Origin: an uncultured Paracoccaceae bacterium
Lineage (GTDB): Bacteria; Pseudomonadota; Alphaproteobacteria; Rhodobacterales; Rhodobacteraceae
NCBI GenBank assembly: GCA_947501355.1
Contig: CANMVA010000001.1
Location: 1,620,001-1,684,000 of the forward strand
DNA: 64,000 bases
Reading direction: 5' to 3'
Within the stretch, counting starts at the first letter, position 1, and each line of letters opens with the position of its first letter. The notes under the pieces are model-generated. The model was not told where the DNA came from. It did not search any database and saw only the letters and a list, made by a program, of their open reading frames with translations. Below, piece after piece: positions 55,635 through 62,996 of the stretch. The position numbers and the translations under genes were made by a program.

Positions 55635-57188
55635 TCAGACCATTGCTTCGGGAACACCCGGCAGCTTTTGGCCGAACCTGCGCCCCGGTTCGGCATCATA
55701 TGGCACAAGAAATCCGGTGCGGTCCTCTGGTGCTGCGGCGGCGTTGACAGATCCGAGCCGTGTCCAGGCGTTGATCGCATCGGTTCCGGACAGGAACGCA
55801 GAGGGATCACCCTCCGCCAGCCAATGCGATATGCAACGGGCCTTGAGTTCTTTCACAAGCTCGACCGAGGTCAGCTCGACACCGGCCTCTGTATCCCAAC
55901 GCAAGCTCCGTCCGTTCAGATTGGCCGAAGACACAATCGCTGCGAAATCATCGAAGATCGAGACCTTTGCATGCACGTAGATCAAGGGCGCCTGATGCAG
56001 CGTTGCACGGTCATCGGACAGGGCGCGTTCCCGTTTGACCGGGGAGCCGATGAAGACCCGTTCCCCGAAAGCCTCGGTGATCGTCGAGATGCATTCAGCC
56101 TGCATGTATTCACCATACCGCGCGTCAGAGCTGTCGGCGCCCTCGAAGGCGACATCTTCCGGTGCTGCGGGCAGGATCAGCACAAGGCTTAAACCGGCCC
56201 ATTTCCGGGCGGCCTGCGCCAAAGCGTCGGCGACCTCTCGATCCCGGAAGAACTGTGTTTCAAGATAGATCAACTCGCGGGACTGGGCGATGTAATCAAG
56301 CGTCGCTTCGCGCAGGCCTTGCTCAATCGTTTTCGGGGCCATTGACAGCAGGGATCCCTCATTGCCAACCGATCTTGTCGCAAGAAAGGGCCTTTGCGGT
56401 GGACGGGCGGGGGGGCTGCCCGGTTTGCCGCTTTGGAAGACATTCAGATGCGCACGCGCTGCGTCCGCGAGGGCCTCGTCGTCGATCATAAGTTGAACGT
56501 CATGCCATGTCTGTGCGCTGTCTTGTTCATGGGCCGGGTCATCATATCGGCGATCGTTCAGATCCAGACCGCCGATATAGACCAGCCGCCGATCAATCAC
56601 AGCCAGCTTGTGATGATGCGTCGTCGGCACAAGCATCTGGGGAGGCCAGAGGCGGGGTTTAAGTGCCCCGTCCGCATCATTCGTCAGCAAGTCCGCAAGT
56701 CCGGGATGCTCTTTCAGGAATTGTGCCCGTGTCTCCGCGTCGGCCTCTGCGAATTCCGCAATCGTCTCGTCCAACAAACAGCGCGCCTTGGGCCAGAGCG
56801 CGAGACTTGAGGCCGGTCCGACACGGGCCTCGTGCATGTCCGCCCTGACCGTGATGTTATCGGGGTGTCGCGACACTTCCCGTATCGCCTCTCCAAAGCG
56901 GACCGTGCGCCAAGCCTGGCCGTGCAACTCGGTCCGCACAATCGGATCGAAATCCGAGACGGTCAGGTCGAAAACCACTCCCTCGTCAACCTTGTGCAGG
57001 ATCAGGTCAAACCAAGTCTCGCCAATCTCGCGGGCGGCGTCACTGCGCAGCTTTGTACTGAAGTCAAACAGGCGAAACCCGGCAAGAATGTCCGATTTCG
57101 CTGACAGAACGGCCTTCTCGAATGCGCAAAAGGCCTCCCGCGCTGTGATCAGGATATCGCAGTTCTGAGGCGTGATATCGGCCATCAT
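55635..57188 (-). CDS. Phospholipase D-like (HKD) protein in the stress operon
   Basis: A 517-residue protein with two HKD motifs: [20 protein letters not shown] (His 192, Lys 194, Asp 199) and [12 protein letters not shown] with SSANLNGRS around residue 420-440. So it is a two-motif phosphodiesterase/phospholipase D-like enzyme. No signal peptide. Two adjacent ATGs (57188, 57185) may start it; it follows the kinase stop by three bases, so it belongs to the nepR-ecfG-kinase-PLD operon. Action on cardiolipin, phosphatidic lipids or nucleic acid cannot be told from sequence. Confidence 0.9.
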   Translation of the reverse strand: MMADITPQNCDILITAREAFCAFEKAVLSAKSDILAGFRLFDFSTKLRSDAAREIGETWFDLILHKVDEGVVFDLTVSDFDPIVRTELHGQAWRTVRFGEAIREVSRHPDNITVRADMHEARVGPASSLALWPKARCLLDETIAEFAEADAETRAQFLKEHPGLADLLTNDADGALKPRLWPPQMLVPTTHHHKLAVIDRRLVYIGGLDLNDRRYDDPAHEQDSAQTWHDVQLMIDDEALADAARAHLNVFQSGKPGSPPARPPQRPFLATRSVGNEGSLLSMAPKTIEQGLREATLDYIAQSRELIYLETQFFRDREVADALAQAARKWAGLSLVLILPAAPEDVAFEGADSSDARYGEYMQAECISTITEAFGERVFIGSPVKRERALSDDRATLHQAPLIYVHAKVSIFDDFAAIVSSANLNGRSLRWDTEAGVELTSVELVKELKARCISHWLAEGDPSAFLSGTDAINAWTRLGSVNAAAAPEDRTGFLVPYDAEPGRRFGQKLPGVPEAMV

Positions 57189-57191
57189 TTC

Positions 57192-58919
57192 TCAGTAATC
57201 CAAGGGTTCTTCTTTGAACTCATCCACTTTGAACAGCAGTTCGATCTTATATCGTGACGCATCCTCGATGATATTGAGCTCACCGTTAAGCTGCGTGGTA
57301 AAGGCCCGGATCAACTGCCGACCCAGGCCGGTTGACTCCATGTCCTCGCTTTGCTCAGCAACATCCTTTCGAGTATTGGTGACTGAGAGATAGGCTTTTT
57401 CACTTTCTTTGAGCTGCAATGTGATCTGTAATTCGGGGGCCTGATCGTCGGCGGCCACACCAATATACTTCATCGCATTGGTTAAAGCCTCTGCGACAAG
57501 CATGGAGAGCGGCACCGCCTGATCGGGGTAGATGATGATCGGGTCCAGCGCTTTGGTGATCTTGATCGACGCATCGCTCGTCCCCGCGATTGCCTGGTTT
57601 TGCTCGAGGATCTGTTCGATCAGACGGGCCGCGTTGATCTGCGTGAGGTTATTGGTCTGATACAAGGTCCGGTGCACGCCTGATAGTCCCATGATCCGGT
57701 CCTGCACCTGTGACAGCGCGCGCTTGGTCTCGGGGACATGCGCCTTGCGGATCTGCATGTTCATGATCGAAGAGATGATCTGAAGGTTGTTCTTCACCCG
57801 GTGGTGGACTTCCTTGAGAAGGATCGACTTTTCGCGAAGCTGCGCTTCTTGCTCCGCTTCATCGTGCAGAAGGTCCTCGGCCATGCTTTTGAACGAGGTC
57901 TCAAGAAGCCCCAGTTCCGACGACATTGCGGCGCCTTTGCTGAGCTTTGGCAAAGTCCTGTCGCGCGCGAAGCGCTGCATCCCGCTTGCAAGGCTCCCGA
58001 TGCGACTGATCACAAGGCGATCAATGACAAACCACGCCACCAACAGGCTTGCCAACCACATCAAAAGGGGCAGCAGGATACCAAAACGCGGGATGCCGAT
58101 ACCACCCGCGACCGGACCGTCTATGCGCCACGAACTCAGCGCGTAGACGACGTCGGGCACGATCGGGATGACACCAAACACCCGCTTGGCGCCGGAACTG
58201 CTTTCGGCAATGAAGGTCCGCGCGTCACCTTGGGCCAGAACCTCCAGAGAAATGTCTGCCGGGATCTTGTCCTTGGCTTGCTCTCGACCGTCCTCGGCGG
58301 ACAAAAGCTGGCCTTTTGCGTTGAATGTCACAAGCGTGATCGGGTTTGCATCGCCCAGAAAGTCTTCAGACTCCGCAACCGTCGAGAGGGGCACGGAGAT
58401 CGAAACATAGCCCTGAAATTCACCGGCTTCAAAGCGCGGATGGTTGACGATCAAAACACTCTGACCAGAGCTTGGTGCCGCAAGATTAACTTCGATATTG
58501 GGGCGCGGGTTCTCAATATAGTCGTCGAAATCTGGGAATTTCGAGAAATCAATGACACGATCTGCGGTCGAGCATTCACTAAGCCCGCTTTTCGGCAAGA
58601 AGCCGACAAACGTGAAGCGCGCATTCGTGTCCATGAATTTTTTCAGAAGATCGCGGCAATATTCTGAATCGTCCAAGACCGTGTCCATCACCGCATCCAG
58701 CGCTTCGGCCGCCCCGAATGTCCGTTCAATCAGCTGCCGTTCGCCAGAGGCCGCGCGTTCGGTCAAGGCCAGCAAGGACAGTTCAGACCGCTCCTCGGAT
58801 GCTTCAAAAAGTTCGGCGTTCTGAAAGATCCCGATGACGCCAAGCGGCACCAGCGCAAGGGTCAGGAAAAACAGAACGCGCGCAGGCAGTCTTCTATGCC
58901 AAGCGCCGTGATCAATCAT
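57192..58919 (-). CDS. Membrane-bound HisKA_2-type sensor histidine kinase
   Basis: A 575-residue sensor kinase. Two membrane helices (about 14-32, LFFLTLALVPLGVIGIF, and 279-300, ILLPLLMWLASLLVAWFVI) flank a periplasmic domain of about 245 residues resembling a dCache/CHASE-like sensor. A HAMP-like region follows, then HisKA_2 with EVHHRVKNNLQI (phosphorylated His 372 or 373) and an ATPase domain (MLVAEALTNAMKYIGV). Kinases of this class phosphorylate PhyR in known general stress systems. It overlaps ecfG by four bases. The stress signal is unknown. Confidence 0.93.
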   Translation of the reverse strand: MIDHGAWHRRLPARVLFFLTLALVPLGVIGIFQNAELFEASEERSELSLLALTERAASGERQLIERTFGAAEALDAVMDTVLDDSEYCRDLLKKFMDTNARFTFVGFLPKSGLSECSTADRVIDFSKFPDFDDYIENPRPNIEVNLAAPSSGQSVLIVNHPRFEAGEFQGYVSISVPLSTVAESEDFLGDANPITLVTFNAKGQLLSAEDGREQAKDKIPADISLEVLAQGDARTFIAESSSGAKRVFGVIPIVPDVVYALSSWRIDGPVAGGIGIPRFGILLPLLMWLASLLVAWFVIDRLVISRIGSLASGMQRFARDRTLPKLSKGAAMSSELGLLETSFKSMAEDLLHDEAEQEAQLREKSILLKEVHHRVKNNLQIISSIMNMQIRKAHVPETKRALSQVQDRIMGLSGVHRTLYQTNNLTQINAARLIEQILEQNQAIAGTSDASIKITKALDPIIIYPDQAVPLSMLVAEALTNAMKYIGVAADDQAPELQITLQLKESEKAYLSVTNTRKDVAEQSEDMESTGLGRQLIRAFTTQLNGELNIIEDASRYKIELLFKVDEFKEEPLDY

Positions 58920-59476
58920 CGAAGAGCGCCATTCACGCGCGCGGCCACAACGGCCATGGTTGCATCGTCCGTCAGTTCCATCGCTTCATCGTCGTTTAAA
59001 TGCATCAACTCCGCCAGTTTTGCGCGCCCGCGGTTCACGCGGCTTTTGATCGTGCCAACAGCCACGTTGCACATGTTTGCGGCCTCTTCATAGGCAAAAC
59101 CGGATGCGCCGACCAGAATGAGGGCTTCCCGCTGCTCATCCGGCAATTGCGCAAAGGCGGTCCGAAAATCCGCCATTTGAAGGCGTCCGTCGTGATCGGG
59201 TTTTTGGGACAGGCTTTCGGTGAAGACGCCATCCACATCTGCGACTTCACGCTTCGCCTTGCGGCGGCTTGAATAATACGTGTTGCGCAAAATTGTGAAA
59301 AGCCACGCCCGAAGGTTCGTGCCCACTTCAAATTTGTCGATATTGGTCCATGCTTTGACCAAGGTGTCCTGAACCATATCGTCAGCTGTCGCAGAGTTTC
59401 GCGTCAATGACATGGCAAAAGCCCGCATCGCCGGTAGATGGTCTACCAGTTCATCTCTTGGATCTGGATTGCTCAT
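58916..59476 (-). CDS. ecfG: General stress sigma factor EcfG
   Basis: A 186-residue ECF sigma factor. Sigma-2: LPAMRAFAMSLTRNSATADDMVQDTLVKAW and LRAWLFTILRNTYYS; sigma-4: LPDEQREALILVGASGFAYEEAANMCNVAVGTIKSRVNRGRAKL (read in parts). These and the linkage with nepR and phyR identify the EcfG family of alphaproteobacteria. It overlaps nepR at ATGA (59473-59476) and the kinase by four bases. NepR binds it when unstressed; PhyR~P releases it. Confidence 0.95.
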   Translation of the reverse strand: MSNPDPRDELVDHLPAMRAFAMSLTRNSATADDMVQDTLVKAWTNIDKFEVGTNLRAWLFTILRNTYYSSRRKAKREVADVDGVFTESLSQKPDHDGRLQMADFRTAFAQLPDEQREALILVGASGFAYEEAANMCNVAVGTIKSRVNRGRAKLAELMHLNDDEAMELTDDATMAVVAARVNGALR

Positions 59477-59643
59477 TTGGAGGTTTCGCCTCCGCTCTCT
59501 TTTTCGGAATCCTGGGCCTTCAATTGCGCCAGCAAATCCTTGAAACGATCCGGGATGTCTTCCTGAAGCGCTTCGTCGTAAACCCGCTTCAAATTTGCAT
59601 TGATCGTATCGCCGCCTCTTGGCCTTTTGTCATTCTGCCCCAT
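59473..59643 (-). CDS. nepR: Anti-sigma factor NepR
   Basis: A 56-residue, mostly helical protein: INANLKRVYDEALQEDIPDRFKDLLAQL is the conserved NepR core, two helices with a Pro in between that clamp EcfG or PhyR. Start at 59643 is the first ATG giving the normal short form; an in-frame extension to 59853 is not NepR-like and crosses the promoter. It is the first gene of nepR-ecfG-kinase-PLD. Confidence 0.93.
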   Translation of the reverse strand: MGQNDKRPRGGDTINANLKRVYDEALQEDIPDRFKDLLAQLKAQDSEKESGGETSK

Positions 59644-59692
59644 GTTTGGCTCAATCCTTATCGGTTTCGTCACGAAATATCCTGCTCCACAC

Positions 59693-59724
59693 GGAACCAA
59701 ACTCGATATGGGGCGTTTGGTTCC
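59693..59724. promoter_or_regulatory. Bidirectional EcfG-type promoter between nepR and phyR
   Basis: The 10-bp inverted repeat GGAACCAAAC (59693-59702)/GTTTGGTTCC (59715-59724) carries promoter elements on both strands. Plus: GGAAC (59693-59697), 16 bases, CGTT (59714-59717), a perfect EcfG consensus, driving phyR. Minus: GGAAC (59724-59720), 16 bases, AGTT (59703-59700), one mismatch, driving nepR-ecfG-kinase-PLD. It fits autoregulation of the whole stress circuit. Confidence 0.85.
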
Positions 59725-59752
59725 ATAAAAAAATCTTAAAAGGACGTCGGAA

Positions 59753-60556
59753 ATGACAATTTCGCAAGATTTCACCACCGCCATCAGTGACGCGCTTCCT
59801 TTTCTGCGCCGGTATGCCCGTGCACTGACTGGTGACCAGACAACTGGTGACACCTATGCCGCCGCTACCTTGGAAGCGGTTCTGGAGGATCGCAGCGTTG
59901 TCGATGATGCGTCCACCATCAAGACCGGCCTCTTCAAAGTCTTCCACACCCTGTGGAACAGCTCTGGCGCGCCGATTTCCGAAAATGAGACAGGGCTGCG
60001 TGTTAAAGCGCAAGAGCATCTGGCAAAGCTGACGCCCAACACCCGCGAAGCGCTTTTGCTCAACACGATCGAAGAGTTCAATGTCCCGGCGATTGCCGAG
60101 ATTATGGGCATCGAGCAAACCGAGGTCGATCATCTTCTCTCTGTGGCGCGCCGCGACATGGAAGATGCGATTTCCGGCCGTGTGATGATTATCGAAGATG
60201 AGGCGATCATCGCGATGGATCTTGAGAATGTCGTCGCCGATATCGGCCACCGCGTCACCGGCATTGCCAGAACACGCGGAGAGGCTGTTGATCTTGCAGG
60301 TCAGGATGTCCCGGATTTAATCCTCGCCGACATCCAGCTTGCGGATAACTCATCGGGCATCGACGCGGTCAATGACATTCTTGCACAGCAAGGCGACCGC
60401 CCCGTGATCTTTATCACGGCCTTCCCGGAGCGTCTGCTGACCGGTGAACGGCCAGAGCCCGCTTTCCTGATCTCGAAGCCTTACACAGAAGATCAGGTCC
60501 GCTCCGCCGTGAGCCAGGCGATGTTCTTTTCATCGACCGAGACCCTTAAGGCATAA
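59753..60556 (+). CDS. phyR: General stress response regulator PhyR
   Basis: A 267-residue anti-anti-sigma protein. N-terminal sigma-like domain (about 1-135; FTTAISDALPFLRRYARALTGD and LTPNTREALLLNTIEEFNVPAIAEIMGIEQTEV, read in parts) mimics EcfG and binds NepR when activated. The C-terminal receiver domain has phospho-acceptor Asp 193 (LILADIQLAD), Thr 222 and Lys 242, with ITAFPERLLTG as a FATGUY-type motif. AAGGA precedes the start. A strong terminator follows. Confidence 0.97.
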   Translation: MTISQDFTTAISDALPFLRRYARALTGDQTTGDTYAAATLEAVLEDRSVVDDASTIKTGLFKVFHTLWNSSGAPISENETGLRVKAQEHLAKLTPNTREALLLNTIEEFNVPAIAEIMGIEQTEVDHLLSVARRDMEDAISGRVMIIEDEAIIAMDLENVVADIGHRVTGIARTRGEAVDLAGQDVPDLILADIQLADNSSGIDAVNDILAQQGDRPVIFITAFPERLLTGERPEPAFLISKPYTEDQVRSAVSQAMFFSSTETLKA

Positions 60557-60582
60557 AGACACCCATATCTGGGTCAGGGCAG

Positions 60583-60617
60583 GGCGGCTTGGTCATCAAG
60601 CCGCCTTTCTTCGTTTT
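60583..60617 (+). terminator. Rho-independent terminator after phyR
   Basis: GGCGGCTTG (60583-60591), loop GTCAT, CAAGCCGCC (60597-60605), then TTTCTTCGTTTTT. Perfect 9-bp stem. Confidence 0.9.
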
Positions 60618-60728
60618 TCAACCGGTGACAGTATCGACGCAGCGCGGCATCGATCAAAGCCGGTGCGACTATCGTCAATGAAATATTCTAAGCCGAGAAA
60701 ATGTAACGCAGGGTTTCCCCGTTTGAAC

Positions 60729-60756
60729 AAAAAAAGGCCCCGCCAAAAGGCGGGGC
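60729..60756 (-). terminator. Rho-independent terminator of dps
   Basis: On the minus strand GCCCCGCC (60756-60749), loop TTTT, GGCGGGGC (60744-60737), followed by a T-run to 60729. Perfect 8-bp stem. Confidence 0.9.
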
Positions 60757-60796
60757 AGGTCACGTTCAGGGAATGGAACGCGGGGACAGTCTTCTA

Positions 60797-61294
60797 TCAG
60801 GTTTTTGCGATGGCACGCAGCATCCAGGCTGCTTGCTCGTGAAAGGCGGACCGCTCTGTCGCGAGATCTTCTGTCACAACATCCCGGCGGCTTTCGGTCA
60901 ACTCGACAAGCGCGTGCAAACGGTGCGCGATACGCTCGTGATCGGCGGCCAGATCTTCGCACATCTCACCGGCAGATGGGAGGTCCGATTTGTCTTCGAT
61001 CACTGACCGCTCCATGATTTCGGCCATCGACATCGGGGCCATCTTGCCCAGGCTGCGAATACGTTCGGCCAACTCGTCAGCCGCTTCAAACATGTTGTTG
61101 TATTGCTCTTCGGTGAGGTTGTGGATCGAATAGAATAGCGGACCTTCGACATTCCAGTGATAGGCGTGGGTCTTGAAGGTCAGGCGGTAGGTGTCCGCCA
61201 GCACATCGGCAAGGCCATCTGTGACCGGTGCGACATCGCGCACACCTGATTTCACGGAGGTGTCTTCGGGGATAACTTTAAGTGCGTCAGCCAT
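60797..61294 (-). CDS. dps: Dps-family DNA-binding ferritin-like protein
   Basis: A 165-residue ferritin-like 12-mer protein that stores iron and protects DNA from peroxide. The ferroxidase segment is LTFKTHAYHWNVEGPLFYSIHNLTEEQYNNMFEAADELAERI (read in parts), with His, His, Asp and Glu of the inter-subunit site. The start at 61294 has AAAGGAGC upstream. A perfect EcfG promoter (61326-61350) places it in the general stress regulon. Confidence 0.95.
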   Translation of the reverse strand: MADALKVIPEDTSVKSGVRDVAPVTDGLADVLADTYRLTFKTHAYHWNVEGPLFYSIHNLTEEQYNNMFEAADELAERIRSLGKMAPMSMAEIMERSVIEDKSDLPSAGEMCEDLAADHERIAHRLHALVELTESRRDVVTEDLATERSAFHEQAAWMLRAIAKT

Positions 61295-61325
61295 TTGGGC
61301 GCTCCTTTCAATTTGTTCACATTCC

Positions 61326-61350
61326 AACGTGCGCCACCTGAAAATGTTCC
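61326..61350 (-). promoter_or_regulatory. EcfG-type promoter of dps (perfect consensus)
   Basis: On the minus strand GGAAC (61350-61346), 16 bases, CGTT (61329-61326), with the dps ATG at 61294, 31 bp downstream of the -10. The -35 starts three bases before the end of the upstream gene's stop region (61353). Confidence 0.85.
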
Positions 61351-61352
61351 GC

Positions 61353-62996
61353 TCAGGCCGCAGGTTTTGACGCGCTTTCCGCCCGGTCCCGGAGAGGGGC
61401 GCCGTAGTCGATTTTCAACGTCAGAAGGTTAGGTCGGTCTGACCTGCGGGCCGTCGAAAGCGCGTCCTCCAACCCATCAAACCGCGTGACCGGCAGATGC
61501 TGCCAGCCGAACGCAGAGGCCAGGTCGCCCCAATCCGGATTTGAGAAATCAAGCGCTGTGTGTTTGCCCACATCGTCTTCTTGCTTGGCCTCGATCAGGC
61601 CATACCCGCCGTCTTCCCAGATCATGACCGTCAGGGGATGGCCCAACCGGGCAGCTGTTTCCATGTCCTGCACGTTCATCAGAAAGTCACCATCGCCACA
61701 GATCGCGAGAACATGCCCCTCTGGCTCAAGATCCGCAGCGGCAATCGCGCCGGGCAACGCAAGCCCCATACCGGCAAGGCCGTTGGCGATAATCATCTGA
61801 CCGGCGCGCTTCGGAACCAGCGACCGGGCCACTTTCATCTTGTGCGTGCCAACACCCGAGAGCACGACGTCACCCGACGCCAATTGATCTTCAACGACAG
61901 ACAGAACGTCCTCTGCCTTGAAGACTGTATCCCCCGCGTCGGTGTTTCTGGCCGAAAGCGTTTCCAGCATCTTCTGCCGTGCCGCTGTCATTGTCTTGGC
62001 CACCTCCCAGACATGGCCCGTCAGACCGGCGGTCAGGGCTTTCATCGCCGCAGCCAGACCTCCCACAATCTCGGCCTTTACGTGCCAGCCGACATCCATT
62101 GCACCGGGCTGTTCCGCCAGAGAGACCACGGGGATACGCCCGTTATCGGTGAGCTTTGCGGGCGGGTATTCAATCGGATCGAAACCGATGCTCACCAATA
62201 AGTCCGCATCGGCCAACGCGGCGTCGATATGATCCGTGAAAGGCTGGCCCAACGTGAACATGTTCAACGCGTGATCTTTTGGTAAAACGCCTGCGGCCAT
62301 GAAACTCGTGACCACCGGAATATTCAGCGTCTCCGCAAGATAGCGCACCGTGTCCGCCGTCTTGCTGCGGATCACACCATTGCCCGCGATCAGGACCGGG
62401 CGATCTGCGTCTCGCAAGACCCGGATGGCCTCTAAAACAGCTGCGGGTGCAGGTAGAGGCGTCACGGCCTCTGGCAGGGAAATGGGCGTGTCCGAGACCT
62501 CCTCGCGGGCCAAGTCTTCGGGCAAGGATAAATGAACCGCGCCGGGGCGGGGAGCGCAGGCCTGCCTGACGGCCTCTGCGATGATCCCCGGCATCGCCGA
62601 GGCAGACATCAGCATATGGCTGCATTTCGTCACCGGGCGGAACAAAGCCTCCAGATCAATGACTTGGTGGCTCTCGGACACCGACATCCTTTCGCGCCCG
62701 GCCTGCGCCGTGATCGCGATCAAGGGCACGTAGTCAAGCGTGGCATCCGCAACCCCTGTGATCAGGTTTGTTGCGCCCGGTCCAAGCGTTGACAAGCACC
62801 CGGCGGGTTTGCCGGTCAATCGACCATAGACCGATGCCATAAACGCCGCCGCCTGTTCATGTCGCGTCAGCACAAACCGGATATCAGACGCCTCAAGGGC
62901 GAGCATCAGGTCGGTATTTTCCTCGCCCGGCACGCCGTAAATGACATGAACGCCTGCCTCTTGCAGGCAGCGCACAAACAGCTCTGCGCCCCTCAT
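61353..62996 (-). CDS. Acetolactate synthase-like thiamine-diphosphate enzyme
   Basis: A 547-residue ThDP-dependent enzyme with the three domains of the acetolactate-synthase/pyruvate-oxidase family. N-terminal PYR domain: VIYGVPGEENTDLM with the catalytic Glu; central domain near 200; C-terminal PP domain: ICGDGDFLMNVQDMETAARLGHPLTVMIWEDGGYG (read in parts), the ThDP binding motif GDGD...N. Which of acetolactate synthase, glyoxylate carboligase or related decarboxylase it is cannot be fixed by eye; a small regulatory ilvN is not adjacent. It begins directly after the gdhA stop, so they form an operon. Confidence 0.85.
   Translation of the reverse strand: MRGAELFVRCLQEAGVHVIYGVPGEENTDLMLALEASDIRFVLTRHEQAAAFMASVYGRLTGKPAGCLSTLGPGATNLITGVADATLDYVPLIAITAQAGRERMSVSESHQVIDLEALFRPVTKCSHMLMSASAMPGIIAEAVRQACAPRPGAVHLSLPEDLAREEVSDTPISLPEAVTPLPAPAAVLEAIRVLRDADRPVLIAGNGVIRSKTADTVRYLAETLNIPVVTSFMAAGVLPKDHALNMFTLGQPFTDHIDAALADADLLVSIGFDPIEYPPAKLTDNGRIPVVSLAEQPGAMDVGWHVKAEIVGGLAAAMKALTAGLTGHVWEVAKTMTAARQKMLETLSARNTDAGDTVFKAEDVLSVVEDQLASGDVVLSGVGTHKMKVARSLVPKRAGQMIIANGLAGMGLALPGAIAAADLEPEGHVLAICGDGDFLMNVQDMETAARLGHPLTVMIWEDGGYGLIEAKQEDDVGKHTALDFSNPDWGDLASAFGWQHLPVTRFDGLEDALSTARRSDRPNLLTLKIDYGAPLRDRAESASKPAA

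Noticed and set aside
59644-59853. N-terminal extension of nepR
   Set aside because: The extension crosses the bidirectional promoter and the phyR start and is not NepR-like; the short 56-residue form is typical.
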